Source: Echinicola salinicaeni (lineage in GTDB: Bacteria > Bacteroidota > Bacteroidia > Cytophagales > Cyclobacteriaceae). From it: a stretch of 64,000 bases of DNA. Position 1 is the stretch's first letter, and each line of letters begins with the position of its first letter. Where the stretch lies: contig NZ_JACODZ010000002.1 of assembly GCF_014280965.1 (NCBI RefSeq), positions 558,001 to 622,000 on the forward strand. The letters are read 5' to 3'. Position numbers and translations under genes: made by a program. Shown here one piece after another: positions 49,473 through 58,364 of this stretch. Under the pieces are notes generated by a model. The model did not search any database, was not told where the DNA came from, and saw nothing but the letters and a program-made list of their open reading frames with translations.

Positions 49473-50417
49473 ATGATGACTAAATTTTTTATCAAAATAA
49501 CCTTATTTTCAATCTTTCCGATTGTATCTCTTTATGGGATATTACTCTTGGATAATGGCCGCACAGATCCATTCTACAGAAGATTCACTACACCTAAGCA
49601 AAGTGCTTTAATTTTGGGTAATTCCAAAGCCGCCCAGGGAATTGTGCCAGAGGTGTTGAATAGTGAGTTAGAAGATGTGTTTAATACCAAAATCTATAAT
49701 TATAGTTTTACGGTTTATAACTCTCCTTATGGACCAGTATACCTCGAGAGCATTAAAAGAAAACTTAAAGATGGGATAAAGGGAAGCTATTTTATTGTGA
49801 CCGTTGATCCATGGAGTATATCCAGTTATAAAGAAGCACCCAATGACACCGCTCTTTTTGATGAAAATCATCAATTCTTAAAAGATATAGAGAAAGTGGA
49901 TTTGAATCCCAATTGGTATTATATAAAAGACCATTATAGAAAATCTTTTTATGAAATCCCATTACAATGGATCAAGCCTGGATACAGTAAATTACATCAA
50001 GATGGATGGTTTGAAACAACCGGAGAAATGAAAGATGTGGCAATTACTAAAAGAAGAAAATTTATGGTGAATTTTTATGAGGGCTACCTTAAAAAATATT
50101 CTTTTTCGCAAACTAGATTCAATTATTTAAAACAAACAATTTCATTCCTTAGTAAATATGGTAAAGTTTTTTTGGTAAGAATGCCATTACATCCTGATAT
50201 TCTTAATATTGAAGAAAAGGTTATTTATGATTTTGATTTCAAGATGAAACAACTATCAAAAGAAAAAAATATACCGTATAAAGATTTTAATAATATTTCT
50301 GATGTGTATGTATTTAAAGATGGTTTGCATTTAGATCCAGAAAGTGGAAAAAATCTTTCAGTCGAAATTTCGAAATGGATTCGAAAAGAAAATAGGCATA
50401 ATCTCAATGATTATTAG
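49473..50417 (+). CDS. SGNH/DltD-like protein of the polysaccharide locus
   Basis: 314 aa. One N-terminal membrane helix (ITLFSIFPIVSLYGILLLD), then a predicted extracytoplasmic SGNH-like fold: nucleophile block ALILGNSKAAQGIVPEVLN and C-terminal DGLHLDPESGKNLS, where D-x-x-H would complete the triad. The residue expected as Ser is in GNSKA. Such proteins add or remove acyl groups on surface glycans. First gene of the AT-rich plus-strand locus (49.4-63.8 kb). Confidence 0.55.
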   Translation: MMTKFFIKITLFSIFPIVSLYGILLLDNGRTDPFYRRFTTPKQSALILGNSKAAQGIVPEVLNSELEDVFNTKIYNYSFTVYNSPYGPVYLESIKRKLKDGIKGSYFIVTVDPWSISSYKEAPNDTALFDENHQFLKDIEKVDLNPNWYYIKDHYRKSFYEIPLQWIKPGYSKLHQDGWFETTGEMKDVAITKRRKFMVNFYEGYLKKYSFSQTRFNYLKQTISFLSKYGKVFLVRMPLHPDILNIEEKVIYDFDFKMKQLSKEKNIPYKDFNNISDVYVFKDGLHLDPESGKNLSVEISKWIRKENRHNLNDY

Positions 50418-50520
50418 AAATTAGTTGTTTGGTATTTTGTATAACTTTTACCAAAACAATATGTTGTGATTCTCTTAAATTAAATCAAAAAAATAATAAA
50501 GGGTCATTTTTGTGGTATAT

Positions 50521-51222
50521 ATGATTAAGTGGTTAATTCATCAATTTAAAGTGAGGGTCAAAGGCATTAATGATCCTTTAGAAAAAAGATTTCAGACTAT
50601 CTATAATTCTAATTATTGGGGTTCAAAAGAAAGCAAGTCTGGTGTGGGCTCGGAGATTAAGGTAACTTCGGTGATTTTAAAAGAAATCAGTAGAGTAATT
50701 AATCAATATAATATCACTAAGGTTGTTGATGCCCCTTGCGGTGATTTTAATTGGATAAGAAATTTAGATTTCTCAAAAATTGAATATCTAGGTTTGGATA
50801 TTGTAAAACCATTAATCGAAAAATTACAGATTGAATATACTAGTGAAAAAAATATCCATTTTAAATATTCTAACATAATAGAAGATGAAATACCCAATGC
50901 AGATTTGGTTATTTGTAGAGATTGCTTAGTTCATTTTTCATATGCAGATATTGAAAATTTCATAAGGGGTTTAAGGAATTCGAGAACAAAGTATCTTCTC
51001 ACAACCAGTTTTTCAAATAGGTTAGAGAATAATGATATTATTACAGGAGATTGGAGACCTTTGAATTTAATGATAGCCCCATTTAATTTTGGAGAGCCAG
51101 TTGAAGTCATTAATGAGAAATATAAAGGGGATAATGGTAGATTTATAGATAAGTCCATGCTATTGTTCGATGTCAGCAAATTACCTGAAAGTATAATTAA
51201 AAGTGAAGACAACAATAATTGA
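50521..51222 (+). CDS. Class I SAM-dependent methyltransferase
   Basis: ATG 50521 gives 233 aa. Motif I KVVDAPCGDFNWIRNLDFS, acidic loop EYLGLDI, and motif NADLVICRDCLVHFSYADIE with the usual Phe/Tyr-rich strand identify a methyltransferase fold. Its place at the head of an O-antigen exporter locus suggests methylation of a sugar or chain end, which can signal chain termination in ABC-dependent systems. The stop overlaps the Wzm-like GTG start by 20 bp. Confidence 0.75.
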   Translation: MIKWLIHQFKVRVKGINDPLEKRFQTIYNSNYWGSKESKSGVGSEIKVTSVILKEISRVINQYNITKVVDAPCGDFNWIRNLDFSKIEYLGLDIVKPLIEKLQIEYTSEKNIHFKYSNIIEDEIPNADLVICRDCLVHFSYADIENFIRGLRNSRTKYLLTTSFSNRLENNDIITGDWRPLNLMIAPFNFGEPVEVINEKYKGDNGRFIDKSMLLFDVSKLPESIIKSEDNNN

Positions 51223-52018
51223 ACCTTCAAAAGGCTGGAGGTTAATTGATTTTAATGAATTATGGAAGTATAAGGACTTATTATATTTCCTGACGGTAAG
51301 AGGCATTAAGGCCAGGTATGCCCAATCCATTTTAGGGATTGGCTGGGCAATTATCCAACCTCTATTTACAACTCTGGTGTTTACGGTGGTTTTTGGGAAT
51401 TTGGCCAAGGTGGATTCGGATGGTATGCCTTATATTCTCTTTTCATACTTGGCTTTATGGCCATGGAGCTATTTTTCCGGAACCTTGACGGACTCCGCCA
51501 ATAGCTTGGTGGCCAATGCAGGCATGATTACCAAGGTGTATTTCCCTAGGTTGATTCTGCCGCTATCAGCCATATTTTCCAAATTATTGGACTTTATGAT
51601 CTCTTTTGTAATCCTGCTGGGGCTCTTAATCTATTTTCAAGTGTTGCCAGGTTGGGAAATTATTTTCTTACCGGTTTTATTGGTTCAGCTCTTACTGACT
51701 TCATTGGGCATTGGTATGATCTTGTCTGCTATGGCGGTACAATACAGGGATGTGAAATATGCCCTGAGTTTTATTGTTCAGCTTCTTCTTTATGCTGCTC
51801 CTGTGGTTTACAGTACTATGGCAGTTCCTGAAGTTTGGAGGTTTGTTTATTCACTTAATCCAATGGTGGGGGTAATAGAAGGCATCAGGGCCATGTTCTT
51901 GGCCAGAGAAGTTCCCTGGGAATGGGTCTGGCCGGGAAGTTTAGTGTCAATTGGTCTTTTTACCTTTGGCTTATTCTACTTCAGAAAAATGGAAAAGGTC
52001 TTCGCCGATGTAGCTTAA
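51203..52018 (+). CDS. wzm: O-antigen/polysaccharide ABC transporter permease (Wzm-like)
   Basis: 271 aa from GTG 51203. N-terminal amphipathic segment WKYKDLLYFLTVRGIKARYA, QSILGIGWAIIQPLFTTLVF and six membrane helices of the ABC2 type (FSYLALWPWSYFSGTLTDSA; FVILLGLLIYFQVLPGWEII; LLTSLGIGMILSAMAVQYRD; FIVQLLLYAAPVVYSTMAV; NPMVGVIEGIRAMFL). The conserved YRDVKYAL and NPM motifs are those of Wzm/TagG permeases. It exports a lipid-linked polysaccharide across the inner membrane with the Wzt-like ATPase at 52217-53464. Confidence 0.9.
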   Translation: MKTTIIEPSKGWRLIDFNELWKYKDLLYFLTVRGIKARYAQSILGIGWAIIQPLFTTLVFTVVFGNLAKVDSDGMPYILFSYLALWPWSYFSGTLTDSANSLVANAGMITKVYFPRLILPLSAIFSKLLDFMISFVILLGLLIYFQVLPGWEIIFLPVLLVQLLLTSLGIGMILSAMAVQYRDVKYALSFIVQLLLYAAPVVYSTMAVPEVWRFVYSLNPMVGVIEGIRAMFLAREVPWEWVWPGSLVSIGLFTFGLFYFRKMEKVFADVA

Positions 52019-52216
52019 CTGCAATTTTCTATACGTCATTGCGACGACCATTGGGAGGAAGCAATCTCATATAAAAATGGACAGATGTCACAAAAAAAAA
52101 GCTCCATACTCTATCGTACTGACACCTGACAAATACTAAATAATTATAGATTTATGGTAGGAAAGCCGTTTCAAATTCAAACTATCAAAACTCCCCTTTA
52201 GGGGATAGGGGGTAAA
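52019..52216. other. Spacer with ATTGCG-type repeat between wzm and wzt
   Basis: ACGTCATTGCGACGACC...GGAAGCAATCTC element at about 52035-52070, TCAAAACTCCCCTTTAGGGG and ATAGGGGGTAAAATG just before the Wzt start. The CCCCTTTAGGGG hairpin also occurs elsewhere in the window in variant form. Confidence 0.6.
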
Positions 52217-53464
52217 ATGTCAAAAACAGTAATCAAAGTAGAAAACCTTTCTAAGCGCTACCGAATAGGTTTAAAAGAAAAGAAAGCGGATACCTTAGCG
52301 CAGCAGTTAGTGAATACCATCAAATATCCATTTCAGAACTTTCAGCGGATCAAAAACTTAGGCCGCTTTCAGGAGGATCAGGAAGAAGGAGTCCACTGGG
52401 CACTGAAAGATGTTTCTTTTGAGGTAAAGGAAGGGGAGGTATTAGGAATTATAGGAAAGAACGGTGCAGGAAAATCTACTTTGCTTAAGATTCTTTCTAA
52501 GATCACCGAACCCACCTCAGGGAGGATTGAGATCAACGGCAGAATAGCGGCTTTATTAGAGGTAGGAACCGGCTTCCATCCTGAACTCAGTGGTCGGGAA
52601 AATATCTATATGAACGGAACCATCTTGGGCATGACCAAAAGGGAAATCGATCGTAAGCTGGATGAAATTATTGATTTTTCAGGCGTGGAGAAATATATAG
52701 ACACCCCTGTCAAGTTTTATTCCTCAGGGATGCGTGTACGCTTGGGCTTTTCGGTTGCGGCTCACTTGGAACCGGAAATACTGGTGATTGATGAGGTATT
52801 GGCAGTAGGGGATCATGAATTCCAGAAGAAATGCTTGGGAAAGATGGAGGACGTGAGTAAGAATGAAGGTAGAACGGTTCTTTTTGTTAGTCATAATATG
52901 GGTGCAGTTCAAAATTTATGCGATAAAATATTAATTATTAAAAATGGATTTTCAGAAAGGATAATTGATACTAATTATGGGATCCTAAATTATTTAGAAA
53001 ATAATTTTCAAGTGGCCGATTTTTCAAGAAGTAGCTATATTGAAAAAGTTGAGCTTTTAGATAGTAACCAATTACCATCAAATTTAGTCAAGTCAAAGGG
53101 ACTGGTATATTTAAATATATATACAAAAATCAAAGTGGATTTGTCAAATTACGATATAGGATTTTTTATTAAGGATAAGTTTGGAAATAAAATTTCAGCT
53201 GCAAGCACTTCTTTTAAAAAACCGATAGTTGGAAATATTCTAAAATCAGAGGACAATTTGATTCAGTTTATCTTAAAAGACATAAAATTAATTGATGATA
53301 TTTATAAGGTTGATATTTCAATTGTGAAAAAGGAAGGAGGTAGAATTGAATTCTTTGAAAATATCCTGTCATTTCAAGTGGAATCAAACGACTTTTATAA
53401 CTCAGGAACAGTGTTAAACAATCATTACGGAAAACTCTACTTAGATTATGATTATTACATATAA
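52217..53464 (+). CDS. wzt: O-antigen/polysaccharide ABC transporter ATPase (Wzt-like)
   Basis: 415 aa. ATPase domain to about residue 250: Walker A GIIGKNGAGKSTLLKILS, signature FYSSGMRVRLGFSVAAHLEP, Walker B ILVIDEVLAVGD, His switch VLFVSHNMG. The insertion before Walker A (LAQQLVNTIKYPFQNFQRIK) is typical of Wzt/TagH. The C-terminal 160 residues (VYLNIYTKIKVDLSNYDIGF, RIEFFENILSFQVESNDFY) form a beta-sandwich glycan-binding domain as in Wzt proteins that recognise capped chain ends. The base composition turns AT-richer in this C-terminal part. Confidence 0.9.
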   Translation: MSKTVIKVENLSKRYRIGLKEKKADTLAQQLVNTIKYPFQNFQRIKNLGRFQEDQEEGVHWALKDVSFEVKEGEVLGIIGKNGAGKSTLLKILSKITEPTSGRIEINGRIAALLEVGTGFHPELSGRENIYMNGTILGMTKREIDRKLDEIIDFSGVEKYIDTPVKFYSSGMRVRLGFSVAAHLEPEILVIDEVLAVGDHEFQKKCLGKMEDVSKNEGRTVLFVSHNMGAVQNLCDKILIIKNGFSERIIDTNYGILNYLENNFQVADFSRSSYIEKVELLDSNQLPSNLVKSKGLVYLNIYTKIKVDLSNYDIGFFIKDKFGNKISAASTSFKKPIVGNILKSEDNLIQFILKDIKLIDDIYKVDISIVKKEGGRIEFFENILSFQVESNDFYNSGTVLNNHYGKLYLDYDYYI

Positions 53465-54002
53465 GAGGATTCTGGATTTTTTTAGGGGGAAATTTAAGAC
53501 TAATGTTCAAATAATAGGGGACAAGAGAAAGATTAAGATTGGAAGAGGAGTAGAGTTTTTAGGAAGAGTGATTATTGATTTAAGTCATGATGGTGAGGTT
53601 AATATAGGAGATAATGTAGTTTTAATGGAGGGAGTAATTTTAAAGCCATTTGGAGGGAAAATAATTATTGGAAATAATTGTTCAATTAATCCATACTGTG
53701 TTTTATATGGTCATGGGGGATTAACAATTGGCAATTATGTAAGGATAGCCACACATACTATTATAATTCCTGCAAATCATATTATTGAAGCGTTAGATAT
53801 ACCGGTTTGTGAGCAAGGATTATCAACAAAGGGGATTATCATAGAGGAGGATGTTTGGATTGGGGCCGGTGTAAAGATTTTAGATGGTGTTAAAATAGAA
53901 AAAGGATCCGTATTAGCTGCAGGTGCAGTAATTAATTCTAATGTTGAGCAGTATAGTATTTATGGAGGAGTACCTGGTAGATTGATTAAAAAAAGGTATT
54001 AA
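53448..54002 (+). CDS. Hexapeptide-repeat acyltransferase
   Basis: 184 aa. Left-handed beta-helix repeats (VNIGDNVVLMEGVILKPFGG, IIIGNNCSINPYCVLYGHGG, LTIGNYVRIATHTIIIPANH) are followed by the closing WbbJ/CatB-like motif EDVWIGAGVKILDGVKIEKG, AGAVINSNVEQYSIYGGVPG. The catalytic His is likely in PANHIIE. It should O- or N-acetylate a sugar of the polysaccharide. The start overlaps the Wzt C-terminus by 17 bp. Confidence 0.85.
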   Translation: MIITYKRILDFFRGKFKTNVQIIGDKRKIKIGRGVEFLGRVIIDLSHDGEVNIGDNVVLMEGVILKPFGGKIIIGNNCSINPYCVLYGHGGLTIGNYVRIATHTIIIPANHIIEALDIPVCEQGLSTKGIIIEEDVWIGAGVKILDGVKIEKGSVLAAGAVINSNVEQYSIYGGVPGRLIKKRY

Positions 54003-54006
54003 AAAA

Positions 54007-54777
54007 ATGAATAAAGGCTTTAAACTATTAAACTTAATTAGAAACAGTATGGAGAAAACAGGGGGAATTGATAAAAAAACGGGATTATTTAAATTTGAAA
54101 GAAATGGGAAATTATTTTTTACAAATAATCATGATCAATTTAATTCTTGTTATAAATCTATATTTCTAGATAAAATTTATAAGGTTGAATTTTCTAAAAC
54201 TAACCCTTTTATAATTGATTGTGGGAGTAATATAGGACTAGCGATCATGTTTTGGAAGGAAAATTTTCCTGATTCTCAAATACTAGGTTTTGAGCCAGAT
54301 CCAGAAATATTTACAGTTTTAAAGGAAAACACAAAAGACTTAGAGGGCGTAGAACTATACCAATTAGCTTTGTCTAATAAAACAAGTGAAGTTGAATTTA
54401 CCTCAAACGGAAAGTTGTCAGGCTCTTTAAATTTAACTAAGAAATTGCCCAAAGTGATAAAGGTAAAAACTGATAGACTATCTAGGTTTCTTGTTGGTAA
54501 AGAGGTAGATCTACTTAAAATAGATATTGAGGGGGAAGAGATAAAAGTGTTATTTGAAATTAAGGAATTTTTAAAAAACATAAAATATTTGTTTGTAGAG
54601 TATCACTCATTTATAAATGAAAAACAAAATTTATCAAAAATCTTGGATTTATTAGAGAATGAAGGTTTTAGGTACTATTTAGATTCTGACCTGAAAAACC
54701 CTGAGCCTTTTATCAAATCAAATAATTCACTAAATCAAGATTTACAAGTAAATATTTGGGCAAAAAAGGATGCGTAG
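54007..54777 (+). CDS. FkbM-family methyltransferase
   Basis: 256 aa. FkbM-type motif I with acidic loop: FIIDCGSNIGLAIMFWKENF, ILGFEPDPEIFTVLKENT, then VELYQLALSN and LLKIDIEGEEIKVL, the family's signature strand. These enzymes O-methylate sugars or related hydroxyls. It overlaps the next gene by 8 bp. Base composition is strongly AT-rich. Confidence 0.85.
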   Translation: MNKGFKLLNLIRNSMEKTGGIDKKTGLFKFERNGKLFFTNNHDQFNSCYKSIFLDKIYKVEFSKTNPFIIDCGSNIGLAIMFWKENFPDSQILGFEPDPEIFTVLKENTKDLEGVELYQLALSNKTSEVEFTSNGKLSGSLNLTKKLPKVIKVKTDRLSRFLVGKEVDLLKIDIEGEEIKVLFEIKEFLKNIKYLFVEYHSFINEKQNLSKILDLLENEGFRYYLDSDLKNPEPFIKSNNSLNQDLQVNIWAKKDA

Positions 54778-55681
54778 ATTATTACTTGACAAAAATGAAT
54801 CTTTTACCTATGAGCCAAATGAACTTTTGGTTTTGTCAAATTACTTTACATCGAAAAAGGATCCTCAGAGAAATGTTTTTCAGCAGTTAAATGATTTTAG
54901 CTACATAAAATCATGGTATGAAAGTATTGTGAAAAATAAACTAAACGCGATTATATTTCATGATGGATTGAATATGGATTTTGTAAATAAATATCAAACA
55001 TCAAAAATAAGATTTGTAAAATGCGAAATAGGTGATATGTCCTTAAATGATGAACGTTTTTTTATTTTTTATGAGTTCTTAAAAAAAATGGATAAAAATA
55101 ATTATGTATTAGTAACAGATATAAATGATGTTATAATTAGGAAGTCTCCATTGGAGTTTTTTTTAAAATCTCCTGATAGGCTATTTTTGGGAAGGGATGA
55201 GAAAGTAAATTGGAGATCAGGTACATGGAACCTTAATAAGCTTAAGGAATTTGAATTAAAAACTAAAACAAAATTCCCTTCTAGCTATATCTATTATCCT
55301 GTTTTTAATGCTGGTTTAATTGGAGGAAAGGTAACTACAGTTAATAAATTGTTTGGTATGATGACCGAAAATTTCTCCACGCTCAATGATGAAGGTAATT
55401 ATAACATGGTAAATTTAAATTGGATTTTGTTTAATTATTATTATAAACCTTCTAACAAATTTCTAATAAACTTATTTTCGTATGATTTTATGTGGAAGGT
55501 TAATATTTCAATGCATTGTGGGAAGTTATCATTTTTAAAGAGCATTTTTAGAGAAAATATTTCTAATTCTACCCAAGGAATTATTAATTCACAAATGATT
55601 TATTCAGGTTTTCCGTTTAATAGCCTTTTTAAAAAATTTGAAGATCCCCAAACAAGTAAGGCTTATTTAATACATAAGTAA
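54770..55681 (+). CDS. Unknown protein, probable glycosyltransferase (paralogue of 57441)
   Basis: 303 aa, soluble. The strongest blocks are LVLSNYFTSKKDPQRNVFQQ, FSYIKSWYESIVKNKLNAII, SLNDERFFIFYEFLKKMDKN, YVLVTDINDVIIRKSPLEFF and the end KAYLIHK. A hydrophobic strand then TDINDV resembles a metal/nucleotide-sugar-binding DxD motif. These blocks recur in the gene 57441-58364 (about 40-45% identical by eye). I do not recognise a named family; a new or poorly described glycosyltransferase is the best guess. Confidence 0.55.
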   Translation: MRRLLLDKNESFTYEPNELLVLSNYFTSKKDPQRNVFQQLNDFSYIKSWYESIVKNKLNAIIFHDGLNMDFVNKYQTSKIRFVKCEIGDMSLNDERFFIFYEFLKKMDKNNYVLVTDINDVIIRKSPLEFFLKSPDRLFLGRDEKVNWRSGTWNLNKLKEFELKTKTKFPSSYIYYPVFNAGLIGGKVTTVNKLFGMMTENFSTLNDEGNYNMVNLNWILFNYYYKPSNKFLINLFSYDFMWKVNISMHCGKLSFLKSIFRENISNSTQGIINSQMIYSGFPFNSLFKKFEDPQTSKAYLIHK

Positions 55682-55685
55682 CTAA

Positions 55686-56669
55686 ATGGTTTCTATAATA
55701 ATTCCAAATTATAATAAAGTATTATACTTAAATGAAACTTTGAATTCTTTATTGGCTCAAACCTATAAGAATTGGGAGTGCATAATTGTTGATGATCATA
55801 GTTCTGATAATTCATTGGAAATTGTTCAGGGATATTGTAAAAAAGATTCTCGTTTCAAGATATACACTAGACCAAATAATAGGAAACCAGGTGGTAATGC
55901 GGCTAGAAACTACGGATTTGAATATTCCAAAGGTAAATATATCCAATGGCTAGATTCAGATGATTTGATTCATCCTAGAAAGTTGGAATATCAAATATCT
56001 GTATTGGAGCATATGGGAGAATTTGCAATTTCGGTTTCAAACTGGGAATGGTTTGAAAATGTCTATGAAGTTTTGAATAAGGAATTTAAAGTTGAGTCTC
56101 ATGAATTAAATAAGGATAGATGGAATGAATATCCATCGAATCCATTAGACTTATTAAATAAATTGAACAAGGAAGAGTTATTCATTCCAATTCATTCTTA
56201 CTTATGTTCTGCAGAACTTATTAAAAGAGCAGGGCTATGGAATGAATCTTTATTGCAAAATCAAGACGGAGAATTTATGACTAGGGTGATATTAAAATCA
56301 CCGGAAATTATTTTTGAGGACAAGATTTTAACACTTTACAGAAAACCAAATTCATTGCATTTAAGTAAACAAGTTTCTAAGGAGAGTTGGGATTCTTGGT
56401 ATGATGCTTTGGTATTATGTGATAAGTGGATTTTGGAAGTGGATGAATCCAATTTAATAAAAAAAAATTTAGCATTGAATTATGAACGATTGATTAAAAT
56501 GATTGGTGTTGAATTTCCAGAACTGACCCAAAAATGCTTGGATAGAATAAAAAAGCATTATCCTAATATTCGTTATAGCTTTTTAAAACCACCACTATTA
56601 TGGTTAGGAGCATGGATAGGGGTTAAGAACTTTTTAAAACTTAGAGCTATTTTATTAATCAAAAACTAA
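55686..56669 (+). CDS. Glycosyltransferase family 2
   Basis: 327 aa. GT-A start MVSIIIPNYNKVLYLNETLN, SLLAQTYKNWECIIVDDHSS and DXD-type WLDSDDLIHPRKLEYQI. The acceptor-side block NESLLQNQDGEFMTRVI contains the catalytic base region. The last 90 residues (ELTQKCLDRIKKHYPNIRYS) are helical. Similar in layout to 62841-63791, so the two are paralogues. It transfers an unknown sugar in polysaccharide assembly. Confidence 0.88.
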   Translation: MVSIIIPNYNKVLYLNETLNSLLAQTYKNWECIIVDDHSSDNSLEIVQGYCKKDSRFKIYTRPNNRKPGGNAARNYGFEYSKGKYIQWLDSDDLIHPRKLEYQISVLEHMGEFAISVSNWEWFENVYEVLNKEFKVESHELNKDRWNEYPSNPLDLLNKLNKEELFIPIHSYLCSAELIKRAGLWNESLLQNQDGEFMTRVILKSPEIIFEDKILTLYRKPNSLHLSKQVSKESWDSWYDALVLCDKWILEVDESNLIKKNLALNYERLIKMIGVEFPELTQKCLDRIKKHYPNIRYSFLKPPLLWLGAWIGVKNFLKLRAILLIKN

Positions 56670-56676
56670 TGAAGGC

Positions 56677-57438
56677 TTGATTCCCAAAATGATACATTAT
56701 TGTTGGTTTGGAGAGGGGGAAATGTCTACTCTAGAGTTGGAATGTATAAAAAGCTGGAAAAAGAATTTACCAGATTATCAGATAAAATGTTGGGATGAAA
56801 GTAATTTTAATATAAGGTTTTGTGACTTTACAGAAGAAGCATACCATTTAAAAAAATATGCCTTTGTATCTGATGTATGCCGCTTATTTGCCCTATATCA
56901 AGAGGGGGGAATTTATTTGGATACAGATATGCTTTTACTAAAATCGTTAGATGATTTGAGATATCATAAATTCTTTTTAGGAGAAGAGAAGAAAGGCCAA
57001 ATAAATGCTGCCATAATCGGTGCGGAAAAAAATAATATCACCATAAAAAGCTTATTACATGGGTATAAGCAAATACAGTTTAATTATCAATCACCATTGG
57101 ATATTCCTCATTATTTGACTAATCACTTGAGTGAAGAAGAAAAGAGAAAAGCCCTCTCACCGGAATACTTTTATCCTTTACCCTATACAAAAAGAGGGGA
57201 AGATTACCTCCCTTATATTACTGGAAAATCCTATGCTGTACATCTATGGAACCATAGCTGGAAAAATGAATGGGATTACCTGCATGACAAGAATTTTACT
57301 ATGGCTGTTTATAGTTATTGGAAAAGGCTTATGAAGAAGCCAGCATCCCTATTTCAGGATACATTTATAAAAGACTTTTCAAAATATTTATTGGCAGATA
57401 AACTGAAGCCAATTTATAGGTGGCATAATAAAAGATAG
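56677..57438 (+). CDS. GT32-like glycosyltransferase (capsular polysaccharide type)
   Basis: 253 aa from the TTG-initiated frame at 56677 (MIPKMIHYCWFGEGEMSTLE); the ATG at 56689 would start at MIHYCWFG. Block QIKCWDESNFNIRFCDFTEE, KYAFVSDVCRLFALYQEGGI and DXD in YLDTDMLLLKSLDDL are the Gly_transf_sug/GT32 signature; AVHLWNHSWKNEWD closes the domain. These enzymes use nucleotide sugars in capsule or O-antigen synthesis. Donor unknown. Confidence 0.85.
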   Translation: MIPKMIHYCWFGEGEMSTLELECIKSWKKNLPDYQIKCWDESNFNIRFCDFTEEAYHLKKYAFVSDVCRLFALYQEGGIYLDTDMLLLKSLDDLRYHKFFLGEEKKGQINAAIIGAEKNNITIKSLLHGYKQIQFNYQSPLDIPHYLTNHLSEEEKRKALSPEYFYPLPYTKRGEDYLPYITGKSYAVHLWNHSWKNEWDYLHDKNFTMAVYSYWKRLMKKPASLFQDTFIKDFSKYLLADKLKPIYRWHNKR

Positions 57439-57440
57439 AG

Positions 57441-58364
57441 ATGCAGAGGATACTTGATCAGGTTCTGACCATTTTAACAGAATTAGGAGATTTGGAAGGT
57501 GATCTAATTGTGCTATCTACTTATTTTTCTTCTAAGCAAGATCCTGTTAGGGGAGGATTCCAAAGAAGAGATGATTTCAGTTATATCCAGCATTGGTATG
57601 AAAGCGTGGTCAAACATCGGCTAAAGGCAGTGGTTTTTTATGATCAATTGAGTGAAGGATTTCTAAAAAAATATCAGACAAAGCATATCCGTTTTGTCAA
57701 ATGCCAATTGGGAAAGATGTCTTTAAATGATGAGCGGTTCTTCATATTTTATGAATTTATACAAAAGCTTCCTGATAATTGTTTTGTATTGACCACAGAT
57801 ATCAATGATGTGATCATTAATAAGAATCCATTTTCCTTATTAGACCAAAATCCAAACAAGCTTTTTGTTGGAAGGGGGGATCGCCGTTGTTGGAAGAATT
57901 CTACATGGACCTTAAAGGCATTATATAAATTAAATAAACGTTATCCACAAAAACTTTCTATAAGCTTTTTCTCTTATCCTGTTTTTAATCCTGGTACATT
58001 GGCGGGAAAAAAGGATAAATTGGAAGAGTTACTAGGTCATATGACGAGTGAATTTAAAATGCTAAAAGATGATGGAAATTATGATATGCAGGTATTTAAC
58101 TATGTGCTAAAACAATATTATTACAAAACATCATCTGTTTGGGATAGGCTTGTACCATTTGATTGGGGATATTGGTTTTACTATATACAATACCGGATAA
58201 TGAGAAGATTAGAGGGGAAATATAGAAAACACAAATATGATTTGTCCCAACCAGAAGATGCAATATTTGATAATGATATAATTTCTACTGGAAGTCCCTT
58301 TGTTAGTATGTTTAAATGGTATGAGAAGGAAGATGATTCCAAAGCGTACCTGATTCACAAATAA
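57441..58364 (+). CDS. Unknown protein, probable glycosyltransferase (paralogue of 54770)
   Basis: 307 aa. Shares the order of blocks with 54770-55681: IVLSTYFSSKQDPVRGGFQR, FSYIQHWYESVVKHRLKAVV, SLNDERFFIFYEFIQKLPDN, FVLTTDINDVIINKNPFSLL, FSYPVFNPGTLAGKKDKLEE and the end KAYLIHK. The conserved TDINDV after a hydrophobic strand is the candidate active-site motif. The stop overlaps the next ATG by 1 bp. Not assigned to any CAZy family by eye. Confidence 0.55.
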   Translation: MQRILDQVLTILTELGDLEGDLIVLSTYFSSKQDPVRGGFQRRDDFSYIQHWYESVVKHRLKAVVFYDQLSEGFLKKYQTKHIRFVKCQLGKMSLNDERFFIFYEFIQKLPDNCFVLTTDINDVIINKNPFSLLDQNPNKLFVGRGDRRCWKNSTWTLKALYKLNKRYPQKLSISFFSYPVFNPGTLAGKKDKLEELLGHMTSEFKMLKDDGNYDMQVFNYVLKQYYYKTSSVWDRLVPFDWGYWFYYIQYRIMRRLEGKYRKHKYDLSQPEDAIFDNDIISTGSPFVSMFKWYEKEDDSKAYLIHK

